The notes under the pieces: generated by a model
Told to the model about the DNA's origin: nothing
Database searches by the model: none
The model's input: the letters and a program-made list of their open reading frames with translations, nothing else
NCBI GenBank assembly: GCA_027625225.1
Contig: JAQBWG010000066.1
Coordinates: forward strand, 1 to 8,677
DNA length: 8,677 bases
Reading direction: 5' to 3'
Source: Chloroflexota bacterium
GTDB taxonomy: Bacteria > Chloroflexota > Dehalococcoidia > Lucifugimonadales > VGZR01
Translations under genes and position numbers: made by a program
Shown here: positions 1 to 5,635 of the stretch, in pieces
Numbering within the stretch: position 1 is the stretch's first letter
Layout of the letters: each line of letters begins with the position of its first letter

Positions 1-1
1 A

Positions 2-127
2 GCCTCCGCATCCAAGACCAAAGCCGCTTCCGCCAAAACAACGGGAGCAAAGAAAACCACCGCCAAGAAAAAGCCCGCCTCCAAGAAGAAGCCTGCGGCC
101 TCCTCAAAACCCAAACCCACCACATAG
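2..127 (+). CDS. C-terminal tail of a Lys/Ala-rich protein, partial
   Basis: This is the 3' end of a gene that begins left of the window: 41 codons in frame 2, then TAG at 125-127. The visible residues are almost only Lys, Ala, Ser, Thr and Pro, with repeated KK(T/K/P) and AKKK/SKKK patches. Such basic, low-complexity tails are known at the C-terminus of several bacterial DNA-binding proteins, for example topoisomerase I, HU-like or histone H1-like proteins, where they bind nucleic acid non-specifically. The folded domain is outside the window, so no family can be assigned. The + strand frame is supported by the strong Lys/Ala composition and a clean stop followed by non-coding-looking sequence. 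A chance open frame this short cannot be fully excluded. Confidence 0.65.
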   Translation, partial: ASASKTKAASAKTTGAKKTTAKKKPASKKKPAASSKPKPTT

Positions 128-153
128 TCTTCTCCCTCGACTCGTCTCTCTTC

Positions 154-173
154 ATCTGCAATTGATTGCAGAT
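154..173. repeat. 9-bp perfect inverted repeat, possible operator or hairpin
   Basis: ATCTGCAAT and ATTGCAGAT are exact reverse complements separated by only TG, 27 bases after the stop of the Lys-rich gene. As RNA it could form an 8-bp stem with a four-base UUGA loop. There is no T-run after it on the + strand and none on the - strand, so it does not look like a standard intrinsic terminator. The near-perfect dyad symmetry also suits a dimeric regulator binding site upstream of hisC. I cannot decide between the two. Confidence 0.5.
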
Positions 174-248
174 GCAAATCGCCGCATGTCAAAACCCCCG
201 CCCACAGAGTACAATTTCCATTGAGAGATAGATGTCGTCCTGAGATAT

Positions 249-301
249 GGGCATCCTTTGACCAGTTCAAGGGACATCCAAAGACATCATAGAGGCATCA
301 T
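249..301 (+). repeat. Cluster of four CATC-containing short repeats
   Basis: Four related words occur in about 50 bases: GGGCATCC (249-256), GGGACATCC (271-279), AAGACATCAT (281-290) and GAGGCATCAT (292-301). The last three CATC cores start at 275, 285 and 296, about one helical turn apart. An inverted copy, GATGTC, lies at 231-236. They could be operator half-sites for the his operon, or simply compositional coincidence. Low confidence. Confidence 0.2.
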
Positions 302-347
302 TTCTCAAAGCTGAGGGCACACGAAACCAAGCTAGAAGAGGCTTTTT

Positions 348-1436
348 ATGGCATCATCCGACATCAAAAAACTCGTCCGTCCACACCTCGCAACAGTCGA
401 GTCCTACCAACCCGTAGACCCGCCCGAACTGCTCGCCAAACGCGCCGGTATTTCCGAAAAAGATATCATCAAACTCAACGGCAACGAGAACCCCAACCCG
501 CCCCATCCGGCCGTTCGCGAAGCCGTCGCCAACACACCCTTCAACATCTATCCCGACCCGCTGCAGCGGAAAGTTCGCAACGCCATATCTAATTACACCG
601 GCATAGACGCCGACCACATCATCGCCGGCGCGGGCAGCGACGAGCTTATCGACCTGCTCTTCCGCCTGTTCATACAGCCCGGCGACACCATTCTCGACTT
701 CGACCCCACCTTCGGCATGTACGCCTTCTGCGCCCGCCTCGCCCAGGCCGAGCTGAAGTACGTCCCCCGCAACGAGACGTTCGACCTGGACATAGATGCC
801 GCGAAGCAGTCTATAGACGCCCGCACGAAGATTGTCTTCCTCAGTTCGCCCAACAACCCGACCGGCAACCTCGCCTCCGAGGAGCATATCCGCGCACTGC
901 TCGACACCGGCCGCGTCATCGTGGTGGACGAAGCCTATTTCGAATTCTGTAAGCAATCGGCGGCGGACCTCGTTCCGGAGTACGAGAATCTGGTGGTGTT
1001 GCGCTCCATGAGCAAATGGGCGGGACTGGCCGGGCTGCGGGTCGGCTACGGCATCATGAGCCCAACGCTGGTCAACTACATCATAGACATCAAGTCGCCG
1101 TACAACCTGAACATCGCCGCCGAAGCAGGGCTGCTCGCCTCTATGGAACACGCATCCGAGCTGCAAGAGGCCGTGGATGCCATCGTGGACGAGCGCGAAC
1201 GCATGATATCCTTATTACAGGCGCTCCCCGGCGTGAAGCCCTGGCCTTCGGCAGGTAACTTCGTTCTGGTGCAGTTCGCGCCGGGCAAGGCCGAAGAGAT
1301 CTTCCAGAGCCTGGCCAAGCGCGGCATCTTTGTCCGCAAGTTCGGCGGGGAGCGACTGCGGGACTGCTTCCGTATTTCGGTGGGAACGCCGAAACAAACG
1401 AATGCACTCATCGCGGCGATGAAAGAACTGGTCTAA
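348..1436 (+). CDS. hisC: Histidinol-phosphate aminotransferase (HisC)
   Basis: PLP-dependent fold-type I aminotransferase, cytoplasmic, converting imidazoleacetol-phosphate and glutamate to histidinol-phosphate and 2-oxoglutarate in histidine synthesis (EC 2.6.1.9). The 362 residues match the usual length of about 350-370. Visible landmarks in order: the substrate-loop GNENP (45-49), AGAGSDELI (93-101) before the PLP-phosphate region, SPNNPTG (167-173), DEAY (194-197, where Asp and Tyr contact the cofactor), SMSKWAGLAGLR (220-231) with Schiff-base Lys223, and FRISVG (341-346) with the substrate-carboxylate Arg342. The ATG at 348 is preceded by AAGAGG at a six-base spacing, which fixes the start. 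It is the first gene of a + strand operon, and hisB follows after 16 bases. Paralogues such as aromatic aminotransferases share the motifs, but the adjacent hisB makes HisC the best call. Confidence 0.95.
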   Translation: MASSDIKKLVRPHLATVESYQPVDPPELLAKRAGISEKDIIKLNGNENPNPPHPAVREAVANTPFNIYPDPLQRKVRNAISNYTGIDADHIIAGAGSDELIDLLFRLFIQPGDTILDFDPTFGMYAFCARLAQAELKYVPRNETFDLDIDAAKQSIDARTKIVFLSSPNNPTGNLASEEHIRALLDTGRVIVVDEAYFEFCKQSAADLVPEYENLVVLRSMSKWAGLAGLRVGYGIMSPTLVNYIIDIKSPYNLNIAAEAGLLASMEHASELQEAVDAIVDERERMISLLQALPGVKPWPSAGNFVLVQFAPGKAEEIFQSLAKRGIFVRKFGGERLRDCFRISVGTPKQTNALIAAMKELV

Positions 1437-1437
1437 T

Positions 1438-1443
1438 AAGGAG
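1438..1443 (+). promoter_or_regulatory. Shine-Dalgarno site of hisB
   Basis: AAGGAG, starting just after the hisC stop codon TAA (1434-1436), lies nine bases before the ATG at 1453. It supports that start even though it gives HisB about ten more N-terminal residues than many family members. Confidence 0.8.
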
Positions 1444-1452
1444 AACTACGCG

Positions 1453-2067
1453 ATGCCAGGAAAAGCATCCGGCGCCGGACGTACCGGCTCGGCCAAGCGA
1501 AACACCGGCGAGACCCAGGTCTCGGTTGATCTGAACCTCGACGGCACGGGCATATTCGACATCAGCCTGGATAACGGCATGATGAAGCACATGCTGTCCC
1601 AGTTCTCCAAGCACGGCCTCGTTGACCTTAAGGTCGTCGCGAAAGGCGATACCGAGGTCGGCTGGCACCACATCGTGGAAGACATCGGCATCGTGCTGGG
1701 ACGGGCGCTGCGTGAAGCGGTCGGCGACGCGCGGGGCATCGTCCGCATGGGCCACTCCTACGCGCCACTCGACGAGGCGCTGGCGCTGACCGTGGTGGAC
1801 TTTTCGGGACGCGGCTACGCGGTCATTGAGGCCACTATCGGCGACGACGACATGGGCGAACTGGCCCCCGACCTGATTAGACATTTCCTCGAAAGCCTGG
1901 CCCGCGAAGCGGGCATGGCGCTGCACGTCCGGTTACTGGCAGGCGAGAACAACCACCACAAGGCCGAGGTCATCTTCAAGAGCCTCGGCCGCGCAATTCG
2001 GATGGCCGTGGCAAAAGACCCGCGCGCAACCGGCGACATCCCCAGCACCAAAGGCTCGCTCGTCTAG
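1453..2067 (+). CDS. hisB: Imidazoleglycerol-phosphate dehydratase (HisB)
   Basis: Manganese-dependent dehydratase (EC 4.2.1.19) converting imidazoleglycerol-phosphate to imidazoleacetol-phosphate, the substrate of the HisC encoded just upstream. The protein is monofunctional, 204 residues against about 195-200 for the family, with no histidinol-phosphatase domain. By alignment from memory with plant and bacterial enzymes, the metal ligands are present: Glu20 in RNTGET, His46, HHIVE (His72, His73, Glu76), His144, and HHKAE (His168, His169, Glu172). Phosphate-binding residues also appear kept: Arg98, Arg120 in SGRGY, and IPSTKG (196-201). Odd points: the near-invariant Asp of FLDHML is Lys45 (MMKHML), the usual DDHH is GWHH, and the usual (Q/R)RVG segment reads DDMG (132-135). 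A basic, Gly/Ser-rich N-terminus of about 15 residues precedes the fold. An active enzyme is likely, but these changes deserve checking. Confidence 0.92.
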   Translation: MPGKASGAGRTGSAKRNTGETQVSVDLNLDGTGIFDISLDNGMMKHMLSQFSKHGLVDLKVVAKGDTEVGWHHIVEDIGIVLGRALREAVGDARGIVRMGHSYAPLDEALALTVVDFSGRGYAVIEATIGDDDMGELAPDLIRHFLESLAREAGMALHVRLLAGENNHHKAEVIFKSLGRAIRMAVAKDPRATGDIPSTKGSLV

Positions 2068-2072
2068 GTCGC

Positions 2073-2477
2073 GTGACTGACGCCTCGGACAGCCTTTCGG
2101 TCGTAAAGCGTTTCTACGAGGCGTTCGCCAGGCGCGACGACGCCACGCTCCTCACCCTCATCGCCGATAACGCAGAGTGGATGGCCTACGGCCCGCCCGA
2201 AATCCCGTTCACCGGAACATGGAAGGGCAGAGCGGAACTGGAAGAGTACTACGATGCCGTCCGTTCGACTCTGGACGTGCACGTCTACGAGCCGCGGGAG
2301 TTCATCGCAGAGAGTGAAACGGTCGTCGTGCTGGGGTGGGTGGAAGCAACGGTGAAGCCGACCGGCAAGCCGTTCAAAAGCCACTTCTCGCACATCTACA
2401 CCGTTCGGGACGGCCGCATCACCAGCTACCGCAACTTCCTGGACACGGCAACGCTGCTGGATGCGCTAAGAAGCTAG
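2073..2477 (+). CDS. SnoaL-like / NTF2-like domain protein
   Basis: A 134-residue protein with the layout of the NTF2-like superfamily (SnoaL / ketosteroid-isomerase-related): an N-terminal helix with VKRFYEAFARRD (10-22), a strand region with NAEWMAYGPPEIPFTG (33-48), a GRAELEEYY helix (52-60), then a curved beta sheet ending with FSHIYTVRDGRITSYRNFLD (105-124). This fold forms a cone with a ligand pocket. Members include isomerases, hydrolases, cyclases and non-catalytic binding proteins, so substrate and reaction cannot be assigned. It starts with GTG five bases after the hisB stop and has no clear ribosome binding site, so translation is probably coupled to hisB. Its TAG stop overlaps the purS stop on the other strand. 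No step of histidine synthesis needs such a protein. A link is inferred from position only. Confidence 0.85.
   Translation: MTDASDSLSVVKRFYEAFARRDDATLLTLIADNAEWMAYGPPEIPFTGTWKGRAELEEYYDAVRSTLDVHVYEPREFIAESETVVVLGWVEATVKPTGKPFKSHFSHIYTVRDGRITSYRNFLDTATLLDALRS
2474..2477. other. CTAG shared by two convergent stop codons
   Basis: The palindrome CTAG provides the + strand TAG (2475-2477) of the SnoaL-like gene and the - strand TAG (2476-2474) of purS. The two operons therefore end within the same four bases, leaving no room between coding regions for a bidirectional terminator. Any terminator must lie inside the opposing gene. Confidence 0.95.
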
Positions 2478-2725
2478 TCGGCTTTTTCCAGTTCGAAGCT
2501 GTAGTCTTCGACGATAGGGTTGGCGAGGAGTTTCGAACACATCTCCTCGACCTTGGCCGAGGCGGCATTCTCAGACTCTTCCTGCAGCCGGACTTCCATG
2601 TATTTGCCTGCGCGCACGCTGTTGACGGTGTCAAAGCCCAGCGATTTCAGTCCGCCCATAATGGTGAGTCCCTGCGGGTCGTTCACCGACGGTTTGAGGG
2701 TTATAAACACCTTCGCCAGGTACAT
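2474..2725 (-). CDS. purS: FGAM synthetase subunit PurS
   Basis: Small subunit of the three-part phosphoribosylformylglycinamidine synthase (EC 6.3.5.3). PurS dimers bridge the synthetase PurL and the glutaminase PurQ and are needed for ammonia transfer in the fourth step of IMP synthesis. The 83 residues match the usual 80-90. Family features seen: a YLAKVFITLKP strand (2-12), DPQG (16-19), SVRAGKYMEV (36-45) and a C-terminal LANPIVEDYSFEL segment (67-79). The ATG begins two bases after the stop of the DUF3105 gene, and no Shine-Dalgarno is visible, so translation is probably coupled. It is the last gene of the - strand operon. purQ and purL, which often follow purS, are not in this window. 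The fold class is small, but the motif match is good. Confidence 0.92.
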   Translation of the reverse strand: MYLAKVFITLKPSVNDPQGLTIMGGLKSLGFDTVNSVRAGKYMEVRLQEESENAASAKVEEMCSKLLANPIVEDYSFELEKAD

Positions 2726-2727
2726 GT

Positions 2728-3396
2728 CTAAGGAGCGCTGAATTCGGGTGCATTGCCCGAATTCCTGTGGGCTTGGATGAACTGGGTAATCAACTCATCG
2801 TCGTAGGCATCGAGGTTAAGCAGGTAGTTCCAGGCAACGAGGGCGATTTGAGACTCGAGCCTGGGGTCGGGCGAGACGATAATTTCGGAATATTCCTGTG
2901 CATATTCCGCCAAACTGGCGACCATATCCGCGCAACCTTCCGGGCAGTTGTAGTGGATGCGAATACCACCGTGCTCAAGGTTGTGAATAAGTACCTCGTC
3001 GGGGATATATATGCTATATACACCGGCCCTTGCGGGCGCAGAACCTCCATACGTTGAATCGGCCAGGCCGGCCACGGTACCGGAATAGTGCCAACCTGAT
3101 GTTGCGGGGACAGAGTTATACGGCGAATGACTCTGATTGGGAGTAAGATGTGTCGCTCCCTGGTCGTCATACCTGGTTCCAGGGGCATTCTCAACAATCT
3201 GCCCACCACCACGGCGACCAAAGGGCAAACCGGGGAGGAATAGAGCAACGATGAATATCACCGCAACGATACCGACCGCGCCAAACGCCAGATACCGGAC
3301 AAAGCCCTTTTTCGCTTTGCGCCTCGCGCGACGTGCGGCACGAGCCTGAGTTGCTGTAAGACGGCGTCGTTTTGAACCTTCAGTTGCTTCTGCCAT
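2728..3396 (-). CDS. DUF3105 single-pass membrane protein, function unknown
   Basis: 222 residues. The N-terminus is strongly basic (KRRR at 9-12, then RRARRKAKK at 22-30), followed by one hydrophobic membrane segment at about 34-56. By the positive-inside rule the basic tail is cytoplasmic and the rest lies outside. The outer domain matches what I recall of DUF3105: a THLTPNQSHSPYNSVPATSGWH region (82-103) and the hallmark IHNLEHGGI (137-145), with conserved His and Glu that could bind metal, plus a CPEGC pair (151-155). No biochemical function is established for this family to my knowledge. GGGGAG (3406-3401 on this strand) sits four bases before the ATG, a clear ribosome binding site. It lies 54 bases after purC and two bases before purS, so it is very likely co-transcribed with purine genes. 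A C-terminal Ala/Pro tail ends the protein. Confidence 0.88.
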   Translation of the reverse strand: MAEATEGSKRRRLTATQARAARRARRKAKKGFVRYLAFGAVGIVAVIFIVALFLPGLPFGRRGGGQIVENAPGTRYDDQGATHLTPNQSHSPYNSVPATSGWHYSGTVAGLADSTYGGSAPARAGVYSIYIPDEVLIHNLEHGGIRIHYNCPEGCADMVASLAEYAQEYSEIIVSPDPRLESQIALVAWNYLLNLDAYDDELITQFIQAHRNSGNAPEFSAP

Positions 3397-3450
3397 TAAA
3401 CTCCCCGCTATAGCTGGTCAGCTTGTGTTTCATCTATTGTACGCAATCTT
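3397..3450 (-). other. Spacer between purC and the DUF3105 gene
   Basis: This is the longest gap within the purine operon (54 bases). It carries the DUF3105 ribosome binding site and a short dyad, AGCTG-GT-CAGCT, at 3412-3423. The stem is only 5 bp with no T-run, so it is not a convincing terminator. A TACAAT (3441-3436 on the - strand) resembles a -10 box, but no -35 is correctly spaced. An internal promoter is possible but not shown. Confidence 0.3.
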
Positions 3451-4329
3451 TCAGCGTAATGGTTGGCCTGTCAACCGGGTGAACGCGTCGAGATAGCGCT
3501 GTCGCGTCTTTTCCACGATATCGTCGGGCAGGGCAGGGGGTGGAGGATTTCTGTCCCAGTCCTGCCCGTCAAGCCAGTCGCGAACGAACTGCTTGTCGAA
3601 GTTGGGCTGCGCTTTGCCCGGTGCATACCCCGCCGCGTCCCAGAACCTGCTGGAGTCGGGGGTGAGTAGTTCGTCTATAAGGTGAAGTTCGCCATCTATC
3701 CAACCGAACTCCATCTTAGTGTCGGCGATGACGATGCCTTGTTGCTCGGCATAGGCGCGCGCGTGTTCGTATACGGCGATGGATTTCTCTTCGAGAACAC
3801 GCGCGGTATCGGCACCATCCATATCCACAACCTCTTGCTTGGTCATGGGCAGGTCGTGACCTTCTTCGGCCTTGGTGGTCGGAGTGAACAGCGGTTTAGG
3901 AAACCGGTCGCCCTGTTTGAGACCCGACGGCATCGGTTCGCCGAACAGCGTCCCCGTCTTCTTGTACTCGGTCCAAGCGGCACCCGCGATATATCCGCGG
4001 ACGACGCATTCGACGTCTATACGTTTGGCTTTGCGCACGACCATGGCGCGCCGGGCAATTTCCACATCGAGACCGAGGGTGCGGCTGCGCTCGGCTCCAA
4101 GCACGACGAAGTGGTTGGGCACCAGATCTTTGGTCTGGCGAAACCAGAACGCCGATATCTGGGTAAGAACGGCACCTTTATCGGGGATAGCGTTGGGAAG
4201 GATGACGTCGAAGGCAGAGATACGGTCGGTGGCCACCATAAGCAGGCGGCCGTCGCTCAGGCCGTAGGTATCACGCACTTTTCCCCGGTGGACAAGGTTG
4301 GGGAGATTGGTTTCCTTGATAACGGTCAT
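3451..4329 (-). CDS. purC: SAICAR synthetase (PurC)
   Basis: Phosphoribosylaminoimidazole-succinocarboxamide synthase (EC 6.3.2.6), joining aspartate to CAIR with ATP in IMP synthesis. It is cytoplasmic. At 292 residues it belongs to the longer form (about 290-310, as in yeast) rather than the about 240-residue form of many bacteria. Motifs seen: RGKVRD (15-20) in the ATP loop, the signature DRISAFDVILP (35-45), VECVVRGYIAG (106-116), FTPTTKAEEGHD (148-159), IADTKMEFG (201-209) and the C-terminal signature LIDELLTPDSSRFW (217-230). The start overlaps the purB stop in ATGA (4329-4326), with AGGA just upstream inside purB, which indicates translational coupling. It ends with TGA at 3453-3451. 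No key residue appears lost. Confidence 0.97.
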   Translation of the reverse strand: MTVIKETNLPNLVHRGKVRDTYGLSDGRLLMVATDRISAFDVILPNAIPDKGAVLTQISAFWFRQTKDLVPNHFVVLGAERSRTLGLDVEIARRAMVVRKAKRIDVECVVRGYIAGAAWTEYKKTGTLFGEPMPSGLKQGDRFPKPLFTPTTKAEEGHDLPMTKQEVVDMDGADTARVLEEKSIAVYEHARAYAEQQGIVIADTKMEFGWIDGELHLIDELLTPDSSRFWDAAGYAPGKAQPNFDKQFVRDWLDGQDWDRNPPPPALPDDIVEKTRQRYLDAFTRLTGQPLR

Positions 4330-5624
4330 GTGTCCTGTATCCCCGACTTTTCGAACATCTCGTCAACGTGCTTAACGTAGGGCGCATAGTCAAAGATAGC
4401 GCTGAGCTGGTCAGCGGACAGCACCGAGGTAATCTTCTCTTCGGCAGCAGCCAGTTCGCTGAGCGGGGTATCGCCGTCGAAGGCGGTCATGGACAATCGT
4501 TGAACGAGTTTGTAAGCGTCTTCGCGGGTCAGTCCTTCCTCGACCAGAGCAAGTAGCAGTTTCTGGGAGAAGATGACACCGTTGGACGATTCGAGGTTCT
4601 TCATCATCCGGTCGGGGTGGACGCGCAGGCCGGAAATGACGCCGGTGAAGATGTCGAGGATATAGTCGAGAGCGAGACAAGCGTCGGGCAATATAAGCCG
4701 CTCGGCGGAGGAGTGGCTGATGTCGCGCTCTCCCCACAAAGCCACGTTTTCCATCGCGGTAACGGCATACCCCCGGATGAGACGGGCGAGGCCGCACACG
4801 CGCTCCGACAGTTCAGGGTTGCGCTTGTGAGGCATGGACGACGAGCCTGTCTGGCCCTCGCCGAACGGTTCCTCGACCTCACGCAGTTCGGTGCGCTGCA
4901 ACGACCGAATCTCGGTGGCGAATTTTTCCAGCGACGCGGCTATAAGCGCGAGGGTGGTCACAAATTCGGCGTGACGGTCGCGCTGGATGACCTGGTTGGA
5001 GAAGATGGCAACGGCGAGCCCGAGCTTCTTGCACACCCGCTCCTCGACGGACGGCGGAACGCTGGCGTGGGTGCCGACGGGGCCGGAGAACTTACCGACG
5101 GATATGGTCTCGCGGGCGTCGAACAGACGGCGGCGGTTGCGCCGCATTTCGTCCCACCACACGGCAAGCTTGAGTCCGAACGTTATCGGCTCGGCATGCA
5201 CACCGTGCGTACGCCCCATCATCAGCGTGTGCTGGTGCTCCACGGCCTGTTCGCGCAGCGCCTCGATGAGTCGGGCAACGCCGTTGTCGAGCAAGTCGGC
5301 AGCCTGTTGAAGCTGCAGACTGGTGGCGGTATCCCACACGTCGCTCGTGGTGAGGCCGTGGTGCAGCCAGCGGCCTTCGGGACCGATCTTCTCGGTGATG
5401 GAACCGAGGAAGGCGGTCATATCGTGCTTGGTGCGGTCGAGAATCTCTTTCAGGCGAGGAAGGTCGTAGGTGACGTCCTTGAGCTTGGCAAGGTCTTCCT
5501 GAGGCACCACGCCTTCTTCCGCCCAGGCCTCGACGACGGCAAGTTCGACCTTGAGCCAGGCGCCGAACTTGCTCTCTTCGGACCAGACTTTGCCCATCGC
5601 GGGCCGGGTATAGCGTTCAATCAT
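4326..5624 (-). CDS. purB: Adenylosuccinate lyase (PurB)
   Basis: Fumarase/aspartase-superfamily lyase (EC 4.3.2.2) that releases fumarate from SAICAR, the product of the PurC encoded just downstream, and from adenylosuccinate in AMP synthesis. It acts as a cytoplasmic homotetramer. The length of 432 residues is typical. Motifs: KHDMTAF (66-72), TSDVWDTA (93-100), GRTHGVHAEP (137-146) with the conserved acid/base His140, and the superfamily signature GSSSMPHKRNP (260-270) holding the catalytic mobile-loop serine. The ATG at 5624 has AAGGGG (5637-5632 on this strand) seven bases upstream, and that site overlaps the purD stop TAA. The intergenic gap is 11 bases. The 3' end overlaps purC by four bases. 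Closely related lyases (argininosuccinate lyase, fumarase) are less likely given the signature details and purine neighbours. Confidence 0.97.
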   Translation of the reverse strand: MIERYTRPAMGKVWSEESKFGAWLKVELAVVEAWAEEGVVPQEDLAKLKDVTYDLPRLKEILDRTKHDMTAFLGSITEKIGPEGRWLHHGLTTSDVWDTATSLQLQQAADLLDNGVARLIEALREQAVEHQHTLMMGRTHGVHAEPITFGLKLAVWWDEMRRNRRRLFDARETISVGKFSGPVGTHASVPPSVEERVCKKLGLAVAIFSNQVIQRDRHAEFVTTLALIAASLEKFATEIRSLQRTELREVEEPFGEGQTGSSSMPHKRNPELSERVCGLARLIRGYAVTAMENVALWGERDISHSSAERLILPDACLALDYILDIFTGVISGLRVHPDRMMKNLESSNGVIFSQKLLLALVEEGLTREDAYKLVQRLSMTAFDGDTPLSELAAAEEKITSVLSADQLSAIFDYAPYVKHVDEMFEKSGIQDT

Positions 5625-5635
5625 GGCCCAACCCC

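Larger units (their letters stand above)
128..347 (+). promoter_or_regulatory. Intergenic region upstream of hisC with candidate promoter
   Basis: No credible gene lies in these 220 bases. They contain the inverted repeat at 154-173, two weak promoter-like pairs, a cluster of CATC repeats and the hisC ribosome binding site. The better promoter candidate is ATGTCA (186-191) with TACAAT (210-215), an 18-base spacer with four and five consensus matches. The other is TTGAGA (221-226) with GATATG (244-249), a 17-base spacer, good -35 but weak -10. The ribosome binding site AAGAGG sits at 336-341, six bases before the hisC ATG. No run of His codons, T-box or riboswitch fold was recognised. The promoter calls are guesses from consensus only. 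Confidence 0.35.

Noticed and set aside
172..231. 19-codon open frame upstream of hisC as a possible his leader peptide
   Set aside because: It contains no His codons and no attenuator-like paired hairpins follow, and no ribosome binding site is seen.
258..263. TTGACC as a -35 box for hisC
   Set aside because: No acceptable -10 element lies 16-18 bases downstream.
354..1166. 270-codon open frame on the - strand opposite hisC
   Set aside because: Antisense shadow. hisC has all its PLP motifs on the + strand with a good ribosome binding site.
2728..2735. TAAGGAG-like sequence on the + strand just after purS start as a ribosome binding site
   Set aside because: No plausible + strand gene begins downstream. 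It is the reverse of the DUF3105 stop region.
3436..3474. TTGACA (3474-3469) with TACAAT (3441-3436) on the - strand as an internal promoter
   Set aside because: The spacer is 27 bases, far from 16-18. The TTGACA lies in purC codons and may be chance.
3682..4380. 232-codon open frame on the + strand opposite purC
   Set aside because: Antisense shadow of purC with no family resemblance.
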